The notes: a model not told the origin generated them from the letters alone. A stretch of DNA of 64,000 bases from Halieaceae bacterium (GCA_902613175.1 CACMGJ010000005.1:1-64000); one strand, 5' to 3'. Positions 35,070 through 45,229 are shown, counted from the first letter of the stretch. Made by a program: numbers and translations.

Positions 35070-35606
35070 ATGCGACTTAAATATCAGAGTCAGGATAGTA
35101 CGCAAACGTTGGGCGAGGCTATCGAGGAATACCAAAGGTATTTGACGTATATGGGGCGTAACGTCCTAACGGACGCCGTCTCGGACGACGATTCGATTTG
35201 GCTCTATCACGACGCGACGCATGCCATTTTTGGACAGGACACCACCATAGAGGATGAAACCGCCCTAGATTTTTGGGTTTTATTCGGTACTTCGTTTTCA
35301 TGGAAGCTACTGAGAAAGTATCAACAAGTGCCAGAAATAGGAAACCTGACCAAAGCATTGACATTGAAGATGGGTATCATGTTTCTCCCGAAATTATACT
35401 GGAGGAACAAGAGCGTCATTTGGTCGGTCATTCAGCACTCTCGCCGAATGAAAAAAAAATGGCCTCTCAAATTACCTCCTGAACTTTTGAGTAAAACGCT
35501 CAAGGAGCTCCGTGAGGAATACGGAATCAGCGTTCTCACTGACAAACAAAAAATCCCTACTCGCGTCACGGAATTTGACTACTCAGTCGTGAGCAAAATG
35601 ACTTAA
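35070..35606 (+). CDS. Coq4-like protein
   Basis: WLYHDATHAIFGQDTTIEDE matches the Coq4 metal-site pattern HDxxH-x11-E. Confidence 0.65.
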   Translation: MRLKYQSQDSTQTLGEAIEEYQRYLTYMGRNVLTDAVSDDDSIWLYHDATHAIFGQDTTIEDETALDFWVLFGTSFSWKLLRKYQQVPEIGNLTKALTLKMGIMFLPKLYWRNKSVIWSVIQHSRRMKKKWPLKLPPELLSKTLKELREEYGISVLTDKQKIPTRVTEFDYSVVSKMT

Positions 35607-35785
35607 AGATCCTTCAACCCGCCTATGGATCACCAAGCACGCCAGGGTAATCAGCGAAAACGACCTCGATTGTGATTAGTCAAGTGCCTGTAGCCTCATC
35701 TAGATCAGCTAGAACTCTAGTGCGTGGCGCCTTACATCAGGGTCTCCAAAGAGAAAATCAGTGCCTATCGTTCGTAACGTCATGT

Positions 35786-37147
35786 TTACAGCTCCAAATA
35801 GCGCATCATCGCATCATAGATATCGCGTTGACGCATGAAAGGACTTAAGACTGATTCGGCCTCAGAGTTAGCAAATAGGGGTACGTTAGCACCCGTGTGT
35901 TCCTCTGAGCGGATATTGTTTGTAGCGTAGTTAATCCGCATCACACTGCCCTCGGGGGTCACAATACGCGCGACCTTTCCCGGACTGAACACAGGAATGG
36001 GTAAAGAGGTGTATAAGGTGGGATCCGGCACAATCTGGGCAGCTTGAGAGTGGTCAGCCGTGACCATAATGAGTGTATTGGGATTGTCACTCGCGTAATC
36101 CATGGCAACTGCGAGCGCTTCCTCTAGCTGTTTGATTTCACCAATTGAACCGCAAGCATCACGTTCATGACTCTTCTTATCAATAGAGGCGGATTCGATA
36201 GTTAAGAAGAAGCCCTTGTCATTGTCGCGAGATAAGTGATCGAGGGCATACCGTGTCATCGCCTTCATGGTAGGCATCTCAGCGAAGCTCGGGTTGGCTT
36301 CACACTCGATCACCTCCGGTTGAGTGATGGAGCCAATCATTTCATGGATGTGGTTCAGCCAGCTTCGCTCGATGGACTCGGCGATTCGACCATTTTTTCC
36401 GCGCCATGCCACGGGCATGGTGTCCTCGGAAAACAGACCGATAACGCGACCCGAGTATTGCTGGTATAGCGCGTTACGTTCGGTCAGGATGGTCACACCT
36501 TGTTCCTGAGCCAACGCGAGTGCTGTTGGATCTGACTCATAACGAGCGACAAAGTGCTCCATACCACCGCCGAGGATGACGTCTACATTAGCGACCGCGA
36601 GTTGCTCGGAGATAGAACCCAAGCCGCCGTTCTCTTTTAGATCCTCGGGACAGCCGTCGAACGTCACGCCGTATTTTTCGCCACCGCGAATCGTGACTGG
36701 ATTCTCGCAAGCGCGAATTGTGACATGAGCAGCAAAGGCTGCGGGTGATGCATCTGTGATGGACGCGGTACTAACGATCCCCGTTTTGTAGCCAGCACTC
36801 GCTGCAGACTCGAGTACTGTTTTTACAGACTGATCGGCCGCGTTTTTGCCAATCCTACCAATCTGTGTGATGGCACCCGTCGCCAGGGTTGTCGCTGTAT
36901 TCGCCGAGTCCGCAACATAAATCGGTGTGCCTTCGCTGTTGACCGTTTCAACCTGCACAGCGCCGCGAAAGGGCATTTGATCGAGCAGTAATTGTCCGGC
37001 TTGTCCTTTGAGATAATTACGGCCCATCGTGACGTGAATGTCGTCAAATCCATCACCAATAATGAGAATGACAGCTCGTTCGTCTGCGATGACAGGCTGT
37101 GTCGCCATGGCAATTATGACGGCTGCTGCGGATAAGATGTTGCGCAT
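35786..37147 (-). CDS. Alkaline phosphatase (PhoA-like), secreted
   Basis: MRNILSAAAVIIAMATQPVIA signal; VILIIGDGFDDIHVTMGRNY; YVADSANTATTLATG; ITDASPAAFAAHV; MVTADHSQAAQ; EEHTGANVPLFA. Confidence 0.9.
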   Translation of the reverse strand: MRNILSAAAVIIAMATQPVIADERAVILIIGDGFDDIHVTMGRNYLKGQAGQLLLDQMPFRGAVQVETVNSEGTPIYVADSANTATTLATGAITQIGRIGKNAADQSVKTVLESAASAGYKTGIVSTASITDASPAAFAAHVTIRACENPVTIRGGEKYGVTFDGCPEDLKENGGLGSISEQLAVANVDVILGGGMEHFVARYESDPTALALAQEQGVTILTERNALYQQYSGRVIGLFSEDTMPVAWRGKNGRIAESIERSWLNHIHEMIGSITQPEVIECEANPSFAEMPTMKAMTRYALDHLSRDNDKGFFLTIESASIDKKSHERDACGSIGEIKQLEEALAVAMDYASDNPNTLIMVTADHSQAAQIVPDPTLYTSLPIPVFSPGKVARIVTPEGSVMRINYATNNIRSEEHTGANVPLFANSEAESVLSPFMRQRDIYDAMMRYLEL

Positions 37148-37379
37148 GAGATACCTATTAGTTGCCCAGAGTGATCGTTTTTGTGAGCGGAGAATAAACC
37201 CAATGTGGTTGGATAAAAACCCTGACAACCCGGACGGTTTTTCACATGGCGTGTCATCCATGGGTGGACAGCTTTACGTCCAAATCTAAAGAGTCACCGA
37301 AGGTTAACATTCGAGTAACTCCAGATTAATCGATGGTCGTTATAACAATAGAAAGTTTTTCCTAAGCAGGTACACCTTA

Positions 37380-39849
37380 ATGTTCGCCTCACCCAGATTA
37401 AACTTTTTAAACCTTTTATCAATAGCGGTACTGATCGCATCGCACGGTTCCTTGGCTCAAGATCGTCAACTTGAAGAAGTGATCGTTACCAGCTCGCCAA
37501 TTAAGCAATCAGAGATGGCTTCGATTGAGGCAAAGCGCTTCGCTGTGAATGTTCTTGATGCCGTTTCTGCTGACACCATAGGACGTTTCCCAGACCAAAA
37601 CCTTGCAGACTCGTTGGCTCGAGTGCCTGGCGTCGCTATCGAACGAGACCAAGGACAAGCACGTTATGTAAATCTACGTGGCGCTCCGTTTAGGTACACC
37701 GCAATTGCGTTCAACGGCATCGATGTCCCGGGCGCGGAAAATGGTCGAATTCCTCGTTTTGACAGCTTTCCAGCGGTGATTACCCGCAGGCTCACGGTGA
37801 ACAAGGCCATAACGGCAGATATGCCAGGTGAAGCGGTCTCAGGATTCGTCAATATCGAGACCAATAGCCCCTTCGACAAAGAAGGTGCGTCTTTTGCGTT
37901 TGACGCGGGCCTCGGTGAGCAAGAGTTGGGGGGGGGGAGACGTCAATAAGCTCAGCTTACGCGGTTCTTTCTCTAACGATAACTTCGGCATTCTCGGTTT
38001 TTATTCCGAGAATAGTCGGGAGCAGGTTACGGACAATCGTGAGTACGATTTGGGCCTCGAGGGTTCAGCGTTAGTCGTTAACGAGCTTGATTACAGATCT
38101 TATTTCATCAAGCGCTCCGATGAGGCCTACGGGTTCAACGCTGAGTATCGTGGTACTGGTGCTGTGTCCCGAGTATTTTTGAACAGCGTGTATTCGGAGT
38201 TCACTGACGAGGAAGAGCGTAATCAGTACGTCTTCGAATTCCTTGCACCTACAGCAGGAGAGACGGGCAGTAACGCGCCGCTTCAGCTAACACGTGCGCT
38301 CGAGGATGGTATCTACGAAAACTCAACGTCTACTAACACCCTTGGTATTGAGTTTACTGCTGCAGAGTTTGACGTAGTTGCCTATTACACGTTCACGGAA
38401 ACGGAGTTCGTGCAGAACTTGCCGATTACCTATCAATTGGCGGGATTTGCCGGACTTACTGCAGATGGACCCGTGCCTTACTTCGGTGATTTTGACGTGA
38501 CCAATATCACCGACCCAATACTTACCCTGAGTGGGAACCCAGCTAACGCTATATTTTTGGCCAATTTCGGTATTGGCTTTTACAGCCCAATGGACCAGGA
38601 AGTCGATAAGTTTAAAGTAGATTTTAAGCGAGCGTTAATGGGCAAAAGCGAACTTAAGTTTGGCCTACAGTTAGACCAGAGAGAAGCCATCGGTGGCGCT
38701 AATACTGTCGCATTTGGAGGCTACCCAGAGGACTTGGCCCTGCGAGTAAATGACTTCGACACTGGCCGACCATGGGTGTCAAACACTACCAATTCCATTG
38801 GAGGCACTTACTTTGACAACCCTGGTTTGGATAGAGCTTGGCAGTCGTACGACATTTATCCTAGTGGTTCGGTTGACCCTGAAAATGCCGTGGCGATAGA
38901 CGAAGACATCCTTGCAGGTTATGTCAGTTACATGAAGTCGACTGATTGGGGCAACTACGTTGTGGGTGTTCGAGTAGAACAGACTGATGTGACCAATCAA
39001 GGAGTTGATGGGTTTGAGTATTCGACAGACTTTACGGATGTGCTACCCAATGCCCACATCAACTTTGATCTCTCGGACAATATGAAGCTTCGCCTCTCTG
39101 CTAGTTCTGGTGTCAACCGCCCTACGTACAACGAGTGGCGCGCTGCAGCAGGCATCGACGTTATTGAAAAGGAGATCTCAGGAGGTAACCCCTCGCTCGA
39201 ATCCGAAACTTCATTTGGATTTGACGCCTCGCTGGAGTACTACCTAGACAGCGGGTCGCTACTATCAGTCGCGGCGTTCACACGCAGTATCGATGATGTG
39301 ATCTACGCTGATTCCAGTACAGTGGATGCAGGAGCCTACATAGTCGAATACGCCGGTGAGCAGTGGGCATACACAGGATTTTTGAACGGTTCAGACGGCA
39401 CATTCTCGGGTGTTGAGTTGAACGCGGTCTACTTTGCGGACCAGATCGTGGAAGGGCTGGGTGTCAGTGTAAATATCACTTTGGCAGATGGCGAATTCAA
39501 GCGCGTCAATGGTGAGAAAGTAGGTTTACCCGGCACTTCAGATTCCATTTACAATGCCGTAGTTTTTTATGAGAACTTTGGTTTGTCCGCAAGAGTCAAC
39601 TATAGCTATCGTAACGAATGGATTTCTCCTATTGAAGATCCAGAGGAGTTTTGGGGCGAGATGGAGCGACTAGACGCCCAGATCTCCTACACGTTTCAAC
39701 GGCCTATCGCCGGTAGTGAAGTCAGTATTTACGCCAACTTCAACAACATTACGGACGAAACGGACGTGAGATTTGCTGGCAACGGTACTATTAATCAGTC
39801 AGAGAGCTATGGCTCGCATTACTTGGTGGGAATACGCGTAAACTACTAA
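37380..39849 (+). pseudogene. TonB-dependent receptor, split into two frames at a G10 tract
   Basis: 37380-37949 encodes signal, LEEVIVTSSPIKQ and plug (FPDQNLADSLARVPGVAIERDQGQARYVNLRG); 37828-39849 encodes the barrel ending YLVGIRVNY. Removing one G at 37928-37937 restores a single ORF. Confidence 0.9.
37928..37937 (+). repeat. G10 homopolymer inside TonB receptor
   Basis: gagttGGGGGGGGGGagacgtc; count supported by both ORF translations. Confidence 0.9.
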
Positions 39850-39866
39850 ATCGAAGCTCAGACTCT

Positions 39867-39889
39867 CGGCGCCGTACGGCGCCGTTTTT
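39867..39889 (+). terminator. Rho-independent terminator after TonB receptor
   Basis: CGGCGCC-GTAC-GGCGCCG followed by TTTTT. Confidence 0.85.
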
Positions 39890-39925
39890 GTTAGCGCTGA
39901 CAATAGCAACCAGAATAAAACACTG

Positions 39926-40852
39926 ATGACATTACGTAATGACTTCACTTATTTATGTGTATCGGCAGTAATCGCAGTGACTTTTGGCCTATTAGCTGGA
40001 CTCTCAAATCAGGTTATTGCTGCCGAGGACAGCGACAACGCTGAAGTACTCAGTTTTAGTTATCGACGATTGTTACCGTTGGAGGGTGGGAGTAATTTTA
40101 GGGACCTGGGTGGCTATCCCACCGATGATGGAGGGCAGGTCAAGCGAGGACTGTTATTTAGATCCGGCGCCATGACGGGGCTTACTGACACAGACCAGAA
40201 TTACTTAGATAACTTTGGATTTAAAACCATAATTGATCTCCGATCGACCGAAGAGGTCGAGCTCTATCCTAATCATTGGGCAGTAGCGTCAAACATCGAC
40301 CATTTGCGGGTGCCGTACAGCATTCTCGAAATGATGGCTCAAGCGGTTGAGGTCTCGGAACAGAAAGATGGCGACAGTCATGGTGGAATGTATGACACGC
40401 TGCTGACCACCATCAAACCGCAGCTAAAGCTCTATTTTAAGGCGCTCCTCCAGGGAAGAGCCCCCCTAGTGGTTAACTGTTCTGCCGGCCAGGACAGGAC
40501 TGGCGTGACCTCAGCGCTTTTGTTGGCTTCGCTTGGTGTGTCGCGAGAGCAAATTATTGAAGACTATCTGCTATCTACCGATTTTAGGCGACCACTGATT
40601 GAGGCGGGCAGTGTTGATCTTACGGAGGCGGCAAAAACAAACGGGTTCGCGGCGATGATGCTGCAGTACGGTGAAGGGAAGGATCCAAGCCGTCCCAGTC
40701 CGCTGGTAACTGCCGAGGGCGTGCCGTTCATTGTCGCTACACTCGAGGGTATAAAAAAACAATATGGCACAGTCGATGCTTACTTAAAATCCGAATTAGG
40801 TCTCAGCGAAGACGACCTCAGTAAACTCAGAGAGCTCTATGTAGCTTACTAG
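39926..40852 (+). CDS. Tyrosine-protein phosphatase (secreted, DSP-like)
   Basis: GGSNFRDLGGYPTDDGGQVKRGLLFRSGAMTGLT; NCSAGQDRTGVTSALLLASLGV P-loop. Confidence 0.9.
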   Translation: MTLRNDFTYLCVSAVIAVTFGLLAGLSNQVIAAEDSDNAEVLSFSYRRLLPLEGGSNFRDLGGYPTDDGGQVKRGLLFRSGAMTGLTDTDQNYLDNFGFKTIIDLRSTEEVELYPNHWAVASNIDHLRVPYSILEMMAQAVEVSEQKDGDSHGGMYDTLLTTIKPQLKLYFKALLQGRAPLVVNCSAGQDRTGVTSALLLASLGVSREQIIEDYLLSTDFRRPLIEAGSVDLTEAAKTNGFAAMMLQYGEGKDPSRPSPLVTAEGVPFIVATLEGIKKQYGTVDAYLKSELGLSEDDLSKLRELYVAY

Positions 40853-40986
40853 CCTCGAGCAATCGCAATTGTTGTCGTTACAGTGTGACAATTTGGGAGT
40901 GCCGTCATAGCTATTTGGCCCGGGTTTGTATTAGCGAGACTTGTGCGGTAGCGCTAATATTCGTGAGACGCCGTGCACTAACCGCT

Positions 40987-41031
40987 TTGACATGGTAGAG
41001 GTCGCCAGTTCGAATCTGGCTGGTCCTACCA
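40987..41031 (+). repeat. tRNA-Val 3'-half remnant R1 (putative attachment site)
   Basis: TTGACATGGTAGAGGTCGCCAGTTCGAATCTGGCTGGTCCTACCA, 45/45 identical to tRNA-Val; no 5' half. Confidence 0.97.
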
Positions 41032-41570
41032 AATTTTTAAGTCTCTATTTTTCCTCGATTTTATTTTTCGTTTTCACTGAGTCGTCGCGTGTTCTGGCGA
41101 GTTACCTCTACCTTAGAAAGGTAGTGATCGGGCAATTGCCTTGTAAAAGTAGTGATCTGCCCTGCCAGCGCCGTGTGAAGCCGTGAAGCTGCCAAAGTCG
41201 CTAGTAGTTAATCTGACTGGTCCGCGGTAATTTTCGACAGCCCCTTGATCAACTCTCTTTCAGTCCGTTGCCGGTCGTATGGTTTCAAGCCCTGTCAAGT
41301 CCGTGCTTCTGCTTTTGTCCGTCCGCACCCCAGGCACCAACCTTTGGGTCCAGAGAAATCACATATGTCTCGGCACGGACTCCGTTGCTTTTTCAACTAG
41401 ACCTCCAAACGATTTGGCCAAAAATAAATCGGCTATCGTGCCAGGCTCTGCAGCGCTTTATCGACACTCGACTCGAGTTGACGCAAACGGTTGAGTTTCT
41501 CAAGCAAGCGCTCCTCGAGATTTTTGAAATTCAAAGGCAGCTCTCTTTGGCAGATGGAGTAGCCTTCACC

Positions 41571-41700
41571 GATAAACTATTTTTGCACCTGCAGGTCGGT
41601 GACACGAGATCTGGCATATACAACGTCTTTGATGTTCGGCATGGGTTCCCTTATGTTTAACTTGCCAATTGACAAGCAACATATAACATTGCCTCGAATT
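41571..41700. repeat. Diverged copy of the VOC-gene 5' end plus VOC/tetR intergenic region
   Basis: Closely similar to 45161-45290. Minus-strand reading MPNIKDVVYARSRVTDLQVQK* (vs MPSIKDILYVRFRVTDLQAQKQ) hits TAG where the intact gene has CAG. Confidence 0.85.
41661..41676. promoter_or_regulatory. Palindrome, candidate TetR operator copy 2
   Basis: CTTGCCAATTGACAAG, 14/16 palindromic; identical to 45249-45264. Confidence 0.55.
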
Positions 41701-41726
41701 ATAAAAAACAACAGGTCTTCCCGGCG

Positions 41727-43208
41727 ATGCCACTGCTCAAACACTACTTAGCGATTTGTATCTTCTTTTTCCTCGGCAACACAGCGCTTACGGCGACTAC
41801 GGCCGACATCGTATCCGCGGACGGCGAAGCAATATCAATATCCAAACCCAATATGGTGATCCTCTTGGTTGACGATCTCGGCTGGGGTGACGTCGGCTAT
41901 CACAATGAAAATGTTGTTTCGCCTCATATTGATGGCATCGCTGCACAAGGTGTGGAGTTTGATCGATTCTACGTTAACCCTACCTGCTCACCCAGCCGAG
42001 CCTCGCTGCTGACAGGCCTATTCTCTACCACCCATGGCGTTAAAGGCCCTATACAAGCGCACTCTAGCGAGGGATTACCGCTGCAATGGCAAACGCTGCC
42101 TGAGTATCTCAAAGGCGTGGGCTATCAGACACACTTAGTTGGCAAATGGCATTTGGGCAACGCCAATACCGCCTACTGGCCTCAGCAGCGCGGCTTTGAC
42201 TCTTTTTACGGGCACCTCAACGGCGGCATAGGTTACTTCGACCATGTGTTCTCTGGCGGTCTGGATTGGCAAAAAAATGGTACGACCCTACGTGAGGAGG
42301 GCTACACCACAGACCTAATTAAAGACGCAGCCATCAATATCATTGAAGGCCGCACCGCAAGCGACGCCCCACTGTTCTTATTTGTCTCCTTCAATGCTAT
42401 CCACACGCCTGTTGAAGAACCCAAAGACGCCAGCGTCGAACATCAAGGACGTGCCACCCTGTTGCGTATGATCTCAGCCCTCGACAATGCGGTTGGAGAT
42501 GTTGTTGAAGCTATAATGAATCAGTCGTGGGGCAAGAATACGGTAATTTTGTTTGCCAGTGACAATGGTGGCTCCTCACCGAAGCCCTGGCTAGTCGAAC
42601 TACTCATTCCACCGATGCGCGATGGCTTTAGCGATAATGGTAGCCTTAAACAGGGTAAAGGATCTGTATTCGAGGGTGGTATCCGTGTCCCTGCTGCAAT
42701 TTGGTGGCCGGGTAAAATGGAGTCCAGCGAGCCGTTCTCTCAGGCTATTCACATTGCCGATGTGTTGCCAACGCTTACCGATATAGCGGGTCTTAGCATT
42801 AACAATGTGGATGGACGGAGCATCAAAGCCGCTCTTTTAGGCGAATCGCCCTTACCAGCAAAGCCTTTTGTTGTTGCTAATTTCGATAGCGAGGCCCTGA
42901 TAGATTGGCCCTGGAAGGTGGTCCGCGAAGGCTCACTGCCCGTTATGCCTGACTTTTTGAAGTCCGACACTTGGTATCTTCACAACATCGAAACAGATCC
43001 CCGTGAGCTAGAAGATTTAAAGGAACAATTTCCTCAGCGATTCTCACAAATGCGCGAAGCCTTGCTCGCAGTGCCGCGGAGCAAGCCGGTGGAATTCGCG
43101 ACGGATCAGCCTTGGGACACATTTGGGGGCGAGGAGACCCGTCCACCCTGGGCCGAGGCTGCTAGTCGGCGCAATGAGGGCTCAACAACCCAAAGCCCAG
43201 TTGAGTAA
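41727..43208 (+). CDS. Sulfatase (CSPSR type)
   Basis: PNMVILLVDDLGWGDVGYHN; PTCSPSRASLLTGLF; VGKWHLGNA; FASDNGGSS. Confidence 0.95.
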   Translation: MPLLKHYLAICIFFFLGNTALTATTADIVSADGEAISISKPNMVILLVDDLGWGDVGYHNENVVSPHIDGIAAQGVEFDRFYVNPTCSPSRASLLTGLFSTTHGVKGPIQAHSSEGLPLQWQTLPEYLKGVGYQTHLVGKWHLGNANTAYWPQQRGFDSFYGHLNGGIGYFDHVFSGGLDWQKNGTTLREEGYTTDLIKDAAINIIEGRTASDAPLFLFVSFNAIHTPVEEPKDASVEHQGRATLLRMISALDNAVGDVVEAIMNQSWGKNTVILFASDNGGSSPKPWLVELLIPPMRDGFSDNGSLKQGKGSVFEGGIRVPAAIWWPGKMESSEPFSQAIHIADVLPTLTDIAGLSINNVDGRSIKAALLGESPLPAKPFVVANFDSEALIDWPWKVVREGSLPVMPDFLKSDTWYLHNIETDPRELEDLKEQFPQRFSQMREALLAVPRSKPVEFATDQPWDTFGGEETRPPWAEAASRRNEGSTTQSPVE

Positions 43209-43246
43209 ACGATTGCAAGGATCCAAGCAGTCTGGCCGGCTGAGCC

Positions 43247-44248
43247 TTACTGAGGAATTTCCGAAGGCCATCGCTGCAGTTGTTTAAGACCCACAAGTTC
43301 CTTGGTCGCCTGAACGACAGCGGGATGTTCGTGCTCTAGACAGCCCTCGCGATAGCTTTGCCGCTGCTGCAGGGCGCTCCAGTAAGCATTTAGGACCGGC
43401 CGGTCCTTTACCAGCAGAGTTAGCCAGTCTCCCTCTCTCAGACGATCAAAAACCACCATCATGCCCACATCGGCAAGACTGAACTGTTGGCCGCAAATCC
43501 ACGGCCCTTGGCTGCTAACAAGTTGCTGCTCAAGATCATCCAGATGTGCGGTCATCGCCTCGGATGCTCGGTTAACGATATGGATTACGGGCTTCAAGGT
43601 CAGCGTTTTTGGCAATCCAACAAGTCTCATCATCAGAAAGAAGAACGCCCGCTGCTTAATACGATGAAACAACAGCCCCTCAAAAATGTTCAGCACCGGG
43701 ATCTTTGCCACCATGGAAGCAAAGATTGGGATAGTGAGACCGGGAACCGCGTTGCCGGCCGTGGCTTCTGGCGACTCGATTGGATCGTCGCCAATTAGGG
43801 AGGTTTTATGCACCCATGCATCCATCACTTGTCGTTGCTCTGTGCTGTCTGGCACCAACAGGCCGGTCACATCAACCGTGGCGGCAACATATTTTAGCTG
43901 CTCGTGTGATTCGTAAATTGGATGCCCGTTATGCAAGAGTACCGGTACAGTTGCTCCGGGGTTCACCTTGAGAAATTCCCGACTGATGTTCTGATAACTA
44001 CCGGTTTCAATGAGATCTATCGCAATACTGTCAAAAACCACGCCATACTCTGCTAAGCAGACGCGGATCTTCTTGGAGCATAGCGAAAACGGATTGTGAT
44101 AAAGCGTCCACTCAGCCTCAAAAGGCAGACTGATATCAGACTGCAAACCCGGAGGAACCACCCGGGTTTGTCGCATCGAGCGCTCTCGAAGCATCACAAC
44201 CATTGCCAACGTGATGCCGACGAAAATCAGACTAAGCAAGATAGTCAT
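43247..44248 (-). CDS. Glutathione S-transferase-like protein with N-terminal hydrophobic segment
   Basis: EWTLYHNPFSLCSKKIRVCLAEYGVVFDSIAIDL; NPGATVPVLLHNGHPIYES. Confidence 0.85.
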   Translation of the reverse strand: MTILLSLIFVGITLAMVVMLRERSMRQTRVVPPGLQSDISLPFEAEWTLYHNPFSLCSKKIRVCLAEYGVVFDSIAIDLIETGSYQNISREFLKVNPGATVPVLLHNGHPIYESHEQLKYVAATVDVTGLLVPDSTEQRQVMDAWVHKTSLIGDDPIESPEATAGNAVPGLTIPIFASMVAKIPVLNIFEGLLFHRIKQRAFFFLMMRLVGLPKTLTLKPVIHIVNRASEAMTAHLDDLEQQLVSSQGPWICGQQFSLADVGMMVVFDRLREGDWLTLLVKDRPVLNAYWSALQQRQSYREGCLEHEHPAVVQATKELVGLKQLQRWPSEIPQ

Positions 44249-44305
44249 GGTGCTTCTTACTCCCGAGGTTGACTGGATGCGTGCAACTGCTGGTTTACCA
44301 CTTAC

Positions 44306-45229
44306 TTATTGCCCTGGCATACCCTCTGGCCCCCAGTGAGTACCGAGCAAATCCGCAGGGCTGCGCTTATGCGAACCAAAGGACTCATTGAAGAGATCGC
44401 CATCGGTGAAATGCTCCAGCATAAAACCGTTTGGATCTTTCCAATAATCAAAGGTTTGGCTACCTAGTAAGTGCTTGCCCACACCGAAAGAATGCTGGTG
44501 ACCCGCTTTTTTCAGCTCATAGTGACCCCGCATAAGTACATCCCAATTGGCCACTTCAAAAGCGGCATGATTGAAGTCTGCATGCCCCGCGTCAATGAAA
44601 AATAGCGTGTGGTGGTCAACGAATTCTTCCCCTCGGTTGCAGCGCGTGAACGCTCCCAGGGTGTGCTCTTCGCCTTCCTTTTCCATGACAATTTCATCGG
44701 AAATTAGCAACCCCAGACGGCATTGATACCACTCAAAGGTTTCCTGAAAGTTGTTCACCATCAGCACCACGTGACCAAGACGCTTGATCGAACACTCAGG
44801 GTCTGCGAAAGCAACCCGTTCGCCCAAGCGCTGCTTCTCATTACCACTGTTGAGGCCTGAGCGTCCGGCCACGGTAAGCGACGGCGCAGCCGAGATATTG
44901 GCCACCACATCTACAGCGAAACCGTTGGGGTCGGTAAGACGAGCAATCAGCCCGCCTCCCTCCAGCGGATTAGTCTCTACCGGCACTTGGTCGATGGCAG
45001 CGATTTCCCGCAACGCATCTGCCGACTCTGCAGCAAAGCCGACACAAACAAAACCGGGCTCTACAGCCTCTTGAGCAAGATAGATATATGGGGTTTCATC
45101 GGTACCCCGAGCCATCAACAGATCGCCGTCTATTTTCGTTTGGAAGCCAAAATCCTCCAAAAACTGTTTTTGCGCCTGTAGGTCGGTGACACGAAATCTG
45201 ACATATAGAATGTCTTTGATGCTCGGCAT
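44306..45229 (-). CDS. VOC-family protein, two-domain type I extradiol dioxygenase-like
   Basis: VRFRVTDLQAQKQFLEDFGF; candidate metal ligands H-H-E in LGHVVLMV, NHAAFEV and GFMLEHFTDGD. Confidence 0.85.
   Translation of the reverse strand: MPSIKDILYVRFRVTDLQAQKQFLEDFGFQTKIDGDLLMARGTDETPYIYLAQEAVEPGFVCVGFAAESADALREIAAIDQVPVETNPLEGGGLIARLTDPNGFAVDVVANISAAPSLTVAGRSGLNSGNEKQRLGERVAFADPECSIKRLGHVVLMVNNFQETFEWYQCRLGLLISDEIVMEKEGEEHTLGAFTRCNRGEEFVDHHTLFFIDAGHADFNHAAFEVANWDVLMRGHYELKKAGHQHSFGVGKHLLGSQTFDYWKDPNGFMLEHFTDGDLFNESFGSHKRSPADLLGTHWGPEGMPGQ

Noticed and set aside
41268-41660. 130-aa plus-strand ORF
   Set aside because: Overlaps the reverse strand of the decayed VOC 5' copy; no recognisable family; treated as spurious.
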